From Tetramitus jugosus (taxonomy: Eukaryota; Heterolobosea; Eutetramitea; Acrasida; Vahlkampfiidae): a stretch of 64,000 nt of DNA. Location of the stretch: positions 620,001 to 684,000 of the forward strand of contig OW569345.1 of the NCBI GenBank assembly GCA_937625935.1, in the 5' to 3' direction. A program made the translations under genes and the position numbers. The notes below the pieces were generated by a model, which saw nothing but the letters and a program-made list of their open reading frames with translations, had not been told where the DNA came from and ran no database searches. Shown here one piece after another: positions 45,329 through 54,477 of this stretch (position 1 is its first letter; each line of letters opens with the position of its first letter).

Positions 45329-47572
45329 TTATTTATGATCCTCGAGCCAAGCTCGAATCCGACTTTGCCCCATAGACATTGCCTTGTCCAAGTTTTTCTT
45401 TCCATTTTGCTCACAGATCGTATAGCGAGTTCCATATGTTTGCTTATTCGCTGCGTGTATTTCAGTGTTCCTATATGATGCATTCACAGGATCAAACTCA
45501 TACACGTACGTAATCCAGTTATCACTGAACCAGTTCTTAAACACTGAGGGGAAAAGGAAACCAAATATTTCATAATGAGTTCTGTGCACAAATGCCTGAG
45601 TAAATATCTTCTTGTTACGAAGATCCACAGGTCCTGTAACACCCAAGTTTGGATAGATTGAACTAGATGACAGAGTATTCACAAACTGATCAGACCACCC
45701 AGGTGTGACCAAGCGATTATCGTCGTTCATTTGATAAAAGTAATCGGCGCCATCGTCCATTGAATGTTGAAATAGAACATTCCAAACAAAGGGAACCCAT
45801 CCATGAGAATTCACACATCGAATCATATGGAAGTCAACAGAGTATTGATGAATCATCACTTTGACTCTCGCTAACAACTCTTCTCTGTTCCTTCCTACAT
45901 CATAGAATGAATCACCTTCATCATAGCCCAAATACAAAATATAGTGGTACTTGTCGTCTGGTGCACCTTTTCTTGGTACTGTCCTAAGGAATCCAGGCAA
46001 TAAAACGGTAATAACAGGATTGTTTCGTACTGTTGGACTCTTATTTCCCTTTGTAGTGCTTGGAAAGCCAACTGCAATGACCTTTCGACCGCCCTTATCG
46101 GGATTCACGATAGAATTCGATCTTTGATGAGTTCCTAAATGAGGTAGTTGTGACCTGGTGCTCAACAAATCATCTCTCATGATCACATCGCACTCCAAGT
46201 AATAGTCCAACTTCTCATCATACCGCCGCACAAACATTGAAATAATGCTGACATTCTCATCCGCTTTATGACACGTTACGGACTCTCGCTCCATCTCATT
46301 GTGGAAACCATCAAAAGGAGTAGTCTCAGTGCTATCCTTCTTCAATGAATTCAAAAACTTTAGCTCTTCTCTCGTGCAATACCTCTTTGAACACTCAATC
46401 AAATTCATTAAATAGTGTCGATGAGCAAAGCAATTCTTACGCATGAGAATCACAGGAGCACCAATCAAACAATTCTCATCCAATTGAGTCTCATCATTAT
46501 CAATAACCATATTCTTCACATAAAAGAACAATGATCCACCATGACTGTTCAAATACTCGTTCAATTCAGCGAGTGGCATGTGAGATGTCATCACTACACG
46601 CGTATCCAAGTAAAGAATATTGTCTGCACGATCGAGAGCATCATTCAACACGAGTGGCTTCCATTGTATCAATGATTTTTCATCCATTCCTAAATCTTCC
46701 TTTTTTTGCATGTCGTCGCCATCGCCGACATCATTGTTTTTTTCACCTTTGTCTCCTTCTTCACCTTCTCCTGCAAATTTATCCTCTTTTTTCCGAGCAC
46801 TATTCTTGCTCTGGACAAGTTCACTGCGAGTCGATGTCAAAAAATGAGATTCCATATCAATGAGCGTCACTCCTCTCCACAATTGTATTTCACTCTTCAT
46901 ATCAAGTGGTAACCTAAAACCATACATGATAATTTTGACTGATCCTTTGCTGAATCGATGAATACTGCCTACTAAGCGACGCATAGTGTGATGAATCAAG
47001 GGACTATTCACTAGAACAATGTGCAATTGATGATCACTCTTATACGCAAGTAGTGAAGATTGAGAATTTGGTGTCTCTTCATCGATATTCATATCATCTA
47101 TGCTACGATGGTTGTTATTGTTGTTGTTGTTGTTTCTTGTCTGATCAATAGCTTGATCATTATTCTTGTTTCCTTCTTGTTGTTGTTGTTCATTCCTAGT
47201 CAATTCTTCTTCATTTGCTTCTTGTTGTTCATTCTTGTTGTTCACGATGTGGTTATTGTTAACAATAATGGGTAATGCACCTGGAGTTGTCGTTGTCGTA
47301 GTAGAAGACAATATCGATGTAGCTGATGGTGGTTGTGGTTGTGGCTGTTGTAGGTTTTGATGATAATAGACGAATAAGCCATTGGAAACGACATAGAGCA
47401 CAAAAAAGACGAGAGCCAACAGAAAATATTTGGATCGTGTGAGTGAACTCATGCTAAATGAATGAGTAGAGCTTGATTGAGCAAAAAAGATGTTAGTATG
47501 TTGGTTGCTACCACTAGTAGTGCTATTGCTATGGGTAGCGCGATGATTCGGGTATTGATGTTGTGGAAGCAT
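45329..47572 (-). CDS. Type II membrane protein, glycosyltransferase-like
   Basis: This 747-residue protein has a short cytoplasmic N-terminus (about 50 residues) and one membrane helix (KYFLLALVFFVLYVVSNGLFVYY). A long Gln/Asn/Thr-rich stem reaches to about 165, then two globular parts. The first (HIVLVNSPLIHHTMRRLVGSIHRF ... NILYLDTRVVM) looks like a Rossmann-type sugar-nucleotide region with a D-x-[R] element. The second (ITVLLPGFLR ... DYFYQMNDDNRLVTPGW ... LGVTGPVDL) carries an acidic N-D-D motif in the position expected for a metal-binding DxD. This layout is that of Golgi glycosyltransferases, but I cannot name a family. Start ATG at 47572, first in frame. It is convergent with the filamin/J gene. 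Confidence 0.72.
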   Translation of the reverse strand: MLPQHQYPNHRATHSNSTTSGSNQHTNIFFAQSSSTHSFSMSSLTRSKYFLLALVFFVLYVVSNGLFVYYHQNLQQPQPQPPSATSILSSTTTTTTPGALPIIVNNNHIVNNKNEQQEANEEELTRNEQQQQEGNKNNDQAIDQTRNNNNNNNNHRSIDDMNIDEETPNSQSSLLAYKSDHQLHIVLVNSPLIHHTMRRLVGSIHRFSKGSVKIIMYGFRLPLDMKSEIQLWRGVTLIDMESHFLTSTRSELVQSKNSARKKEDKFAGEGEEGDKGEKNNDVGDGDDMQKKEDLGMDEKSLIQWKPLVLNDALDRADNILYLDTRVVMTSHMPLAELNEYLNSHGGSLFFYVKNMVIDNDETQLDENCLIGAPVILMRKNCFAHRHYLMNLIECSKRYCTREELKFLNSLKKDSTETTPFDGFHNEMERESVTCHKADENVSIISMFVRRYDEKLDYYLECDVIMRDDLLSTRSQLPHLGTHQRSNSIVNPDKGGRKVIAVGFPSTTKGNKSPTVRNNPVITVLLPGFLRTVPRKGAPDDKYHYILYLGYDEGDSFYDVGRNREELLARVKVMIHQYSVDFHMIRCVNSHGWVPFVWNVLFQHSMDDGADYFYQMNDDNRLVTPGWSDQFVNTLSSSSIYPNLGVTGPVDLRNKKIFTQAFVHRTHYEIFGFLFPSVFKNWFSDNWITYVYEFDPVNASYRNTEIHAANKQTYGTRYTICEQNGKKNLDKAMSMGQSRIRAWLEDHK

Positions 47573-47769
47573 TTTTTTTCACTCGTTGGTCTATCCACTT
47601 AGAGAAGATGTGTGAAGGGGTGGAATACTCGCACTATTTACCCAAAAATAGGCATCACTTCTCGGGTTGTATTCTTTGGCTGGGGTGGAAGGTTGATAAA
47701 GGATGGTTCTTGTAAAAAATTTAGCTGTTCAGCTGACCAACAAGTAAATAGAGCCAGACAGAGAGAACA

Positions 47770-48126
47770 ATGAGAAGATTTTTGTCCGTAGCTTCATGTA
47801 CACTTAATCGATCCAAGGATCAAAACAATCGAATTCGTTATTCGATGGTGACTGCTGTACGATTCAGTCACCATCATCAGGAACGTCCACTCGTTATGGA
47901 GGATCCTAATCCAGCTCTCCCCGATGCACAGAAAGCACGAGCACAACTCGCTGTGAACCTGACTCGGAATCGCAAACCAGATGTCGTTGAGGACTATGTA
48001 TCAAACGCTGAACTGGGCAAAGAAATGAAGCCTCTGACGGACAAGGATGAACTCACCCATGTCTATGATCGATATCCTCCTGATCACAATGAGGATGAAC
48101 ATGCACGTTCCCACAAACAACAATAA
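47770..48126 (+). CDS. Small protein with possible mitochondrial presequence
   Basis: This 118-residue protein is not recognised. Residues 1-35 are rich in Arg/Ser and free of Glu, with a single Asp (MRRFLSVASCTLNRSKDQNN...VRFSHH), a plausible mitochondrial targeting sequence. The rest is hydrophilic and Asp/Glu-rich (PDAQKARAQLAVNLTRNRKPDVVEDYVSNAELGKEMK), ending in a His/Asp-rich tail. No membrane helix. Its stop codon overlaps an AATAAA signal, so the 3' untranslated region must be very short. Start ATG at 47770 in a good A-rich context. It is divergent from the glycosyltransferase-like gene, 197 bp apart. Confidence 0.65.
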   Translation: MRRFLSVASCTLNRSKDQNNRIRYSMVTAVRFSHHHQERPLVMEDPNPALPDAQKARAQLAVNLTRNRKPDVVEDYVSNAELGKEMKPLTDKDELTHVYDRYPPDHNEDEHARSHKQQ

Positions 48127-48296
48127 TAAAAACAACTGCTTAAACTAACTCTTCCCTGTTTTCTGCTCATTCTCAGAATTCGTTGTCAGAAAAATAATTC
48201 GTAGCTCGTGCAAAAAGTGAAAAACACTTTTATTATACAGGTTCCAATCAAGTAAGTTGATTAATCGATTGAATCACATATCCATCGTCACTTCAT

Positions 48297-48575
48297 TTAC
48301 TCAATAGCAACGTGATCAAGCAATTGATAACCACCAGTGTGTTGTTGAACAACAGTGACTCTTTGCTTGCTGGTGTTTTGACCGTGAGAAATCTCAAGAT
48401 CCAAAATGTACTTGATACCGTTGACAACTTGTGTAGCAGCGTTGAGCACTTGAACGAGTTGCAATGGGTGCATACTGTTGCTTCTTGCATTCAATTCATT
48501 CAGAGCAAATGTAGCAACTTGTTGAAATTCTTCGGAATTTGCGTTGTTTTGTTGAACTTGTCCTCCACAGAGCAT
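48297..48575 (-). CDS. Stefin-type cystatin (cysteine protease inhibitor)
   Basis: This 92-residue protein starts MLCGG, the N-terminal Gly-containing trunk of stefins. It carries QVVNG at 49-53, equivalent to the QVVAG wedge loop, followed by a hydrophobic strand (IKYILDLEI) and a C-terminal strand pair. No signal peptide and no disulfide pattern, so it is an intracellular family 1 cystatin blocking papain-like proteases such as cathepsins. I start at the ATG at 48575. An upstream TTG would add 20 residues of Gln/Thr-rich sequence unlike stefins. Typical stefins have 98-100 residues. Confidence 0.9.
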   Translation of the reverse strand: MLCGGQVQQNNANSEEFQQVATFALNELNARSNSMHPLQLVQVLNAATQVVNGIKYILDLEISHGQNTSKQRVTVVQQHTGGYQLLDHVAIE

Positions 48576-48790
48576 TGTTTGATCTTTTGTTGTGTTTGTT
48601 GTTGGTTGTTGTGTTGTTGCTTGGTTTGAATTCAAGGCTGGTTTGGTGGGAATTTTTGATCGTTATTTATATTCACACAGGAGGGCTTGTTGGTTGTCTC
48701 AGCAAGCGCGAGTTCCAGGGACACCAATACGTGTTGTGCAGGAATTGGAAGAACAGAAAACTTGGCTCTATCTTTCAGCAGTTTTTCCTC

Positions 48791-49852
48791 CTATCGTCTT
48801 CTGTACCGCTTGATAAATCTCTCAAAGTGAGCATTGTCGGAAGCTGTCACATGAGGTCTTTTTCCGTGAGTATTCTTTTGGTTGTTTGATTTCTGGCTGC
48901 TGTCATTATTCACATTGTCTCCATCGGACTCACCCAGATATTGCTTGATTTCTGCTTCCTCAGTTTCGTTTGTATGGTGCGTCTTCTGTCTAGTGGGAAC
49001 AATGATCTTCTTGCCCTCGGATGAACTGACTGTTGTATACTGTGATTTCTGGTGAGTTCTCCGAGCGCTCTTGGCTGCTTGCTCGGTCTGTTGCATGTTT
49101 TGAATCTTGTACTGCATTGGTAATTTAACTTCAAGAATGCTTCCTGTCATGAGCTGTTGCTTCTCAGCCATCCTTCTCTCATATTCTGCCACCTCGGCCG
49201 AAACTCCTTGATTCTCATCGTTATTGGCGCCTTCCTCTGCATTGGCACCACTAGATGATGAATCATCGACTGCTGTACTCGAACTACTACTTGGCACGGA
49301 TTCATCCTTGAACAGAGAGCGATTCGATCTATATTGTTCCGGTATATTATACAATTCCTTTATATCGATTGTTGGTATTGATTTCTTTACATTTTCATTT
49401 GTCCGCAACTGATCATTCGCCGTCGATCCTCCACCACTCCGGTCTGATAAATCAGAAACAGATGAAAACAATTTTTCCTTCTCCATACTTGTCATATAAC
49501 CTCTCTTCTTCATCTCCATTTCAACAAATTCCTCCATTTTCTTCTCAGTTTCAGATTTGGCTCGAGAAGCAAATTTACCATCGAGTAAAGTTTGTTGCGA
49601 TGATTGAGTCAATGTACTCGATAAGACGGGTTGTCCAGTTGCTTCACTAATCTGAACTCCCTTCCTCTGACTCATTCTCTGCTTAATTTTCGTCAATTCT
49701 ACAAGTTTTGAAACCATGGATGAGTGATCATGATCGTCTCCACTCTTATTATGCTCATCAGTGTCTTGATCTTGTTGTGGTTGATTGTCATTTGTACTGT
49801 CGGTCGTGGAATGGCGAATATTCTTCGCTCTGATACTTCGCTTCTTAATCAT
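48791..49852 (-). CDS. C9orf78: Tls1/C9orf78 homologue (splicing-associated)
   Basis: This 353-residue protein fits the Tls1/C9orf78 (HCA59) family. A N-terminal Arg/Lys-rich segment leads to a conserved core: LVELTKIKQRMSQRKGV, then GKFASRAKSETEKKMEEFVEMEMKKRG, later YNIPEQYR, and LPMQYKIQNMQQTEQAAKSARR. The C-terminus ends AHFERFIKRYRRR, like the human tail. Between these are Ser/Asn/Asp-rich linkers. Human C9orf78 binds the spliceosomal helicase Brr2, and fission yeast Tls1 affects splicing and telomere silencing. The protein acts in the nucleus. The conserved blocks are short, so the call rests on their order. Start ATG at 49852. It is divergent from the V-ATPase gene, 227 bp apart. Confidence 0.82.
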   Translation of the reverse strand: MIKKRSIRAKNIRHSTTDSTNDNQPQQDQDTDEHNKSGDDHDHSSMVSKLVELTKIKQRMSQRKGVQISEATGQPVLSSTLTQSSQQTLLDGKFASRAKSETEKKMEEFVEMEMKKRGYMTSMEKEKLFSSVSDLSDRSGGGSTANDQLRTNENVKKSIPTIDIKELYNIPEQYRSNRSLFKDESVPSSSSSTAVDDSSSSGANAEEGANNDENQGVSAEVAEYERRMAEKQQLMTGSILEVKLPMQYKIQNMQQTEQAAKSARRTHQKSQYTTVSSSEGKKIIVPTRQKTHHTNETEEAEIKQYLGESDGDNVNNDSSQKSNNQKNTHGKRPHVTASDNAHFERFIKRYRRR

Positions 49853-50079
49853 CGTGTTTTGTTTTCATGCAAACTTCACCAGGTTCAAATTCGTCTGGAG
49901 GAGTTTTGATTAGTCTGAATCGGAGAAAGTAAGATTTTTTTACAATACTCGTATTGTAAAATGAGATTTTTTGCGAGCATCCAACACAGCCGCGACAGTG
50001 ATTGGGATGCAACAGAAAATTTTCTTCATTTTTTCCACACAAAACAAAAAAACTCTATTTTATTATTATTATTGCAAAA

Positions 50080-52599
50080 ATGGGCTCTCTCTGGAGAAGT
50101 GAGGATATGGCATTGGTCCAAATGACCATGCAACGTGAGGCTGCTCATGATACTGTCGAATCATTGGGAGAGTTGGGACTTGTTGAATTCAAGGATCTCT
50201 CTTCTCATTTGAACGCCTTCCAAAGACAATACGCAGGTCAAGTCAAAAGATGCGAAGAATTGGAAAGAATTTTGAGATTTTTCGAAGAACAAATCTACAA
50301 GTCTGAATACTCAAAGACCATGAAGCTTGTCAAGCCTCGTGGTGATGAGGAAGCAGCTGATGAATCATTGGATGATTTGGAGGCAAAGTTTAATGACTAT
50401 GAGCAAGAATTGAGACAATTGCAAAGCAACTTGGAACAAATGATGACTGAGAAGAACAAGAGTGAAGAATTGTTGTACGTTATTAGATTGGGTGAACACT
50501 ATGACTCTGAGTCAAGCTACAGCACTGACTCTAGTGTTGATGCTCAGGCCAATTTGTTGGATGCTGATACCACTCTTAACATGAGACAAACTTCTGGATC
50601 TTTGAGCAACTTGACTGGTGTCATTGCCAGCGACAAGATTCCTGTTTTCTCCATGTTGGTTTTCCGTGCCACCAGAGGTAACTGTGTTCCTCGTTTTGCT
50701 GAAATTCAACAAGAGTTGTTCGATGCAAGAAGCAAGAAGAATATTAAGAAGTCTGTGTTCACCATCTACTTTGGTGCTAATAGAGCTCGTGATAAGATTA
50801 GAAAGATTTGCGAGTCTTTGAATGCTTCCATGCATGATATCCCTGAAGGTGATGTTAACATGATTACCAGAAATTTGGATCAAAGAATTGATGAGATTGA
50901 TGTGACCATCAACACCACCAAGGATCGTGCCAGAGGTATTTTGGGCGATATCTCTGCTTATTTGATTCAATGGAAGAGAAAGGTTGCAAAGGAGAAGGCA
51001 ATCTTCCACACTATGAACTTGTTCGACTACAAGATTCAAAATTCAGTGATTGCTGAGGGTTGGGTTCCAAAGAAGCACTTGGAATTGGTCAGAATGAAGA
51101 TGGATGAAGCAATCAGCTCCTCTGGTTCTCAAGTTCACAGTTTATGTGAAGAGTTGCACACTGATGAAGTTCCACCTACTTACTTTGAAGTCAACAAATT
51201 TACTGGTGCATTCCAGGATATCGTTAATGCATACGGTATTCCAAGATATAAGGAAATGAATCCTGGTGTGATGACAATCATCACTTTCCCATTCTTGTTC
51301 GCAGTTATGTTTGGTGACTTTGGTCATGGTATTATCCTCACATTGTTCAGTTTGTCAATGGTGTTGCTCGAGAAGAAGTTGAAGGCACCTGCTGAGGCTA
51401 GTGAATTGTTCGGTATGATCTATCACGGTAGATATGTTATGACACTCATGGGTCTCTTCTCTATCTATACTGGTTTGTTGTACAATGATTGCTTCGGTTT
51501 GGGTTTCAATTTGTTTAATTCTCAGATTAACGGATGGGGTGTTGATGAGTGGAATGCTTACTTTGCAAAGACTATTGAGAAGCCAAGAACTTACGTGTTT
51601 GGTGTTGATCCAGCATGGTTCGGTGCAACTAACAAGCTTCAATTCTACAACTCCATGAAGATGAAGATGTCTGTGGTGTATGGTGTTGGTCAAATGATGC
51701 TCGGTATTATTTTCTCTGCATTCAACCACGTCTACTTTGGCGACTACATTGATTTGTTTGTCGAATTTATCCCTGAAGTGCTCATTTTGATGTGCACTTT
51801 CGGTTACATGGATTTCTTGATCATCTACAAGTGGGCTCGTGACTGGAGATACAGAACACCTGGAACTGTTGTTCCTGGTGTCTTGGCTACCATGACTGAC
51901 TACTTCTTGCATCCTTGGGGATTGCAAGAAGAACCAATTTTGAACAGCGGCAAGGTTCAATTGATCATTCAATTGGTATGCTTGGGATTGGCTGCTGTCT
52001 CTGTTCCTGTTTTGTTGATTCCAAAGCCACTGTACGAGTACTTCCACCACAAGAAGACTCACGTTGACCACAAGAAGTATGACAGCTTTGAGGATGAACA
52101 TGACCATGAACACGAAGCCATTGATGTTCATGAGTCACACGCTCACGGAAGCGATGAGGAACAAGAGGGTCTCTCTGAACTCTTCATCAAGCAATTGATT
52201 CACACTATCGAATTCGCTTTGGGAGCTGTTTCTAACACTGCTTCCTATTTGAGATTGTGGGCTTTGTCATTGGCTCACGCTCAGTTGTCTGAAGTGTTCT
52301 GGAGTATGACAATGGAAGTTTTGCTCACTTTGTCGACTGAAGGCTCAACCATGGAGATGGTACACAAGGTCTTCATTAACTCTGGTATTGCATTCGTTCC
52401 TGTGTTTGCAATCTGGTTCGGTGCTACTGTTGGTGTTTTGCTCGGTATGGAAAGTTTGTCTGCATTCTTGCACGCTCTCCGTCTTCATTGGGTCGAATTC
52501 CAGAACAAGTTCTACAAGGGAGATGGTCATCTCTTTGCACCACTCAGCTATGCTGAAGTCTTGGCGGCTGCATCAAAGAAGCCAGAGATTGAAGAGTAA
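50080..52599 (+). CDS. VPH1: V-type H+-ATPase subunit a
   Basis: This 839-residue protein is a full-length V-ATPase subunit a, the stator subunit that forms proton half-channels against the c-ring. It has a cytosolic N-terminal half (starting MGSLWRSEDMALVQ, with long helices) and a membrane half from about 390. The membrane half shows TIITFPFLFAVMFGDFGHG, several helices, and SYLRLWALSLAHAQLSEVFW, whose Arg is the essential proton-translocating residue. A His/Asp/Glu-rich insert (HDHEHEAIDVHESHAHGSD) lies before that helix. It acidifies vacuoles, endosomes and the contractile-vacuole complex. Start: ATG at 50080; the upstream TTG is ignored. AATAAA lies at 52616-52621. Confidence 0.97.
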   Translation: MGSLWRSEDMALVQMTMQREAAHDTVESLGELGLVEFKDLSSHLNAFQRQYAGQVKRCEELERILRFFEEQIYKSEYSKTMKLVKPRGDEEAADESLDDLEAKFNDYEQELRQLQSNLEQMMTEKNKSEELLYVIRLGEHYDSESSYSTDSSVDAQANLLDADTTLNMRQTSGSLSNLTGVIASDKIPVFSMLVFRATRGNCVPRFAEIQQELFDARSKKNIKKSVFTIYFGANRARDKIRKICESLNASMHDIPEGDVNMITRNLDQRIDEIDVTINTTKDRARGILGDISAYLIQWKRKVAKEKAIFHTMNLFDYKIQNSVIAEGWVPKKHLELVRMKMDEAISSSGSQVHSLCEELHTDEVPPTYFEVNKFTGAFQDIVNAYGIPRYKEMNPGVMTIITFPFLFAVMFGDFGHGIILTLFSLSMVLLEKKLKAPAEASELFGMIYHGRYVMTLMGLFSIYTGLLYNDCFGLGFNLFNSQINGWGVDEWNAYFAKTIEKPRTYVFGVDPAWFGATNKLQFYNSMKMKMSVVYGVGQMMLGIIFSAFNHVYFGDYIDLFVEFIPEVLILMCTFGYMDFLIIYKWARDWRYRTPGTVVPGVLATMTDYFLHPWGLQEEPILNSGKVQLIIQLVCLGLAAVSVPVLLIPKPLYEYFHHKKTHVDHKKYDSFEDEHDHEHEAIDVHESHAHGSDEEQEGLSELFIKQLIHTIEFALGAVSNTASYLRLWALSLAHAQLSEVFWSMTMEVLLTLSTEGSTMEMVHKVFINSGIAFVPVFAIWFGATVGVLLGMESLSAFLHALRLHWVEFQNKFYKGDGHLFAPLSYAEVLAAASKKPEIEE

Positions 52600-52909
52600 G
52601 AACTCGTCGATATCAAATAAATATTTTGTATTCAATCCATCAACTATGAGAAGTTTCACACACTCTTTACATGTTCATGCGTTGCAGTTCCCAATGCCGG
52701 CAACTCCTCAAGATATCTCGGTGCAGAAATGTCAAACCCTGGGGGTGAAGGGGAATTTCTATGTTAGAAGCAATCCACCCTGACAGCGGAAGCTTTCACA
52801 ATTTATTTGGACTGTACTGATTTTGACTGCTGCTTGATTTCTTGCTTCACAAAACAAATCAAAACACTTCTCTGTAACAACAACACAAACAAGGTAGTTA
52901 ATACTTACG
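52600..52909. other. Intergenic region upstream of the beta-trefoil gene
   Basis: It contains the V-ATPase poly(A) signal and the leader of the next gene. A 45-codon frame at 52647-52784 (starting MRSFTHSLHVHAL) is too weak to call. No RNA gene or repeat was seen. Confidence 0.5.
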
Positions 52910-54448
52910 ATGCATATTCAATTCAATAGCCACCCAACACACCAAGCCCACCATACCATCCAAAATGGAGAGTACTTTATCAAGAACAAGTCCACTGGCT
53001 TAGCTCTCGATGCCAACACTGGTGCCTATCAACAGCACTCCCCTGCTCATCCTCGTGCCTTCATGTACAGCCACAACCCATCTGCCCCTAACCACAAGTG
53101 GGTTCTGGAGAGACAATCCAACGGTGCCTTCATTCTCAAGACTCGTTATCACTCTGGTCGAGAAATGGCTCTCGACGGTAACACCAATGTTCCTCAATCA
53201 GGTCAGCACCCAGCTCCGTTCCTGTACACTGCCACACCTCATGCACCAAACCATCAATGGTGGTTGAAGCCTACTGGTGATGGCATCTCGTATCTCATTG
53301 TCAATGCTGCCAACGGATTGGCCCTCGACGGCAACACATCTGGCAACCAACAGCACAGCTTCCAACATGCTTCTCCATTCTTGTATGCTGAGACTCCACA
53401 CGCTCCAAACCATCACTGGATTATTGAGAGAGTGCCTGCACCTGCACTGGCCGAAGGAAAGTACCTCATTGTGAACAAGCAAACTCAACAGGCTTTGGAC
53501 TTTAATCATGGAGCTGCCATGCAATTGTCCCATGCTCACCCTAGAGTGTTCACCTATGCACCTACTCCATCTGCACCTAATCATCAATGGACAGTGAGAA
53601 ACACTGGTGTACCAGGTGAGTACTTTTTAACGACTGACAATGGAATGGCACTCGATGGTAACGCCAACGTACCAAACGTGTCACCAAGTCATCCAATGCC
53701 TTTCCTCTACCCATTGACTCCAAGTGCTCCAAATCACAAGTGGAGAATCCAACCAGTGCCACACCAATTCAACACATTCTTCATTGTCAATGTTGCCAAC
53801 AATATGGCGTTGGACGGAAATGTAGGTGGTGCTCCTCAGCACATTCACAGCCACCCATCTCCATTCATGTGGGCCAAGACTGACCACGCTCCAAACCATC
53901 ACTGGGAGTTTAGATTTGCAGGATCTGTTGCACCATCAACCAATAACACTATTGGTTCATTGATTGGTGGTTTGATTGATGTGAGTGCACAATGGATTGG
54001 TCAACAACAAGCACCTTATCCAACTCAACCAATTCAACCTGTTGTTCACCATCATCAACCACCACATCACCACCAACCTCACCACCACCACCAACCACAT
54101 ATTCATCATCAACCACATATTCATCACCAACCACATCATCCACAACCAGTGATTGTCAGTGGCGGTGTTGCCATGGATGAAGGTGCATTCAATGGTTTGT
54201 TGAATTCTATCAAGAAGGGTTCCTTCGAATCTGATAGAACTAGCATCATTAGCTCTGCTGCAGCTTACAACCACTTCTCATGCAACCAATTGGTGAGAAT
54301 CATTCAAGTATTGAGCTTTGCTGGTGAGAGAGAAAATGCTTGCAGACTCATTATTCCAAGAATTGTTGACAAGCACAACTCCCATGTTGTTTTGTCTGGC
54401 TTGACCTTCAGCAGTGAGAAGGAGAAGGTGAGCGCAATGTTCCGTTAA
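52910..54448 (+). CDS. Double beta-trefoil lectin-like protein with DUF4476-like domain
   Basis: This is a 512-residue protein. Residues 20-335 contain six units of about 50 residues with [GE]-[YF]-x-I-x-N...LALD-[AG]-N...APNHxW, alternating with histidine-rich turns. Six units make two beta-trefoil (ricin B-like lectin fold) domains, which usually bind carbohydrate or glycolipid; no catalytic domain is present. A His/Pro/Gln-rich linker follows (about 375-420). The C-terminal 90 residues (MDEGAFNGLLNSIKKGSFESDR ... VVLSGLTFSSEKEKVSAMF) resemble the DUF4476 helical domain. No signal peptide, so it is cytosolic or secreted by another route. Start ATG at 52910. Confidence 0.82.
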   Translation: MHIQFNSHPTHQAHHTIQNGEYFIKNKSTGLALDANTGAYQQHSPAHPRAFMYSHNPSAPNHKWVLERQSNGAFILKTRYHSGREMALDGNTNVPQSGQHPAPFLYTATPHAPNHQWWLKPTGDGISYLIVNAANGLALDGNTSGNQQHSFQHASPFLYAETPHAPNHHWIIERVPAPALAEGKYLIVNKQTQQALDFNHGAAMQLSHAHPRVFTYAPTPSAPNHQWTVRNTGVPGEYFLTTDNGMALDGNANVPNVSPSHPMPFLYPLTPSAPNHKWRIQPVPHQFNTFFIVNVANNMALDGNVGGAPQHIHSHPSPFMWAKTDHAPNHHWEFRFAGSVAPSTNNTIGSLIGGLIDVSAQWIGQQQAPYPTQPIQPVVHHHQPPHHHQPHHHHQPHIHHQPHIHHQPHHPQPVIVSGGVAMDEGAFNGLLNSIKKGSFESDRTSIISSAAAYNHFSCNQLVRIIQVLSFAGERENACRLIIPRIVDKHNSHVVLSGLTFSSEKEKVSAMFR

Positions 54449-54477
54449 ATTCTCAATGGCCCATTGATAAATCAATT

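Noticed and set aside
51355-52131. 258-codon antisense frame
   Set aside because: Antisense of V-ATPase subunit a.
52647-52784. 45-codon frame MRSFTHSLHVHAL...
   Set aside because: Short, in a leader/3' region, no recognised motif; could not be supported.
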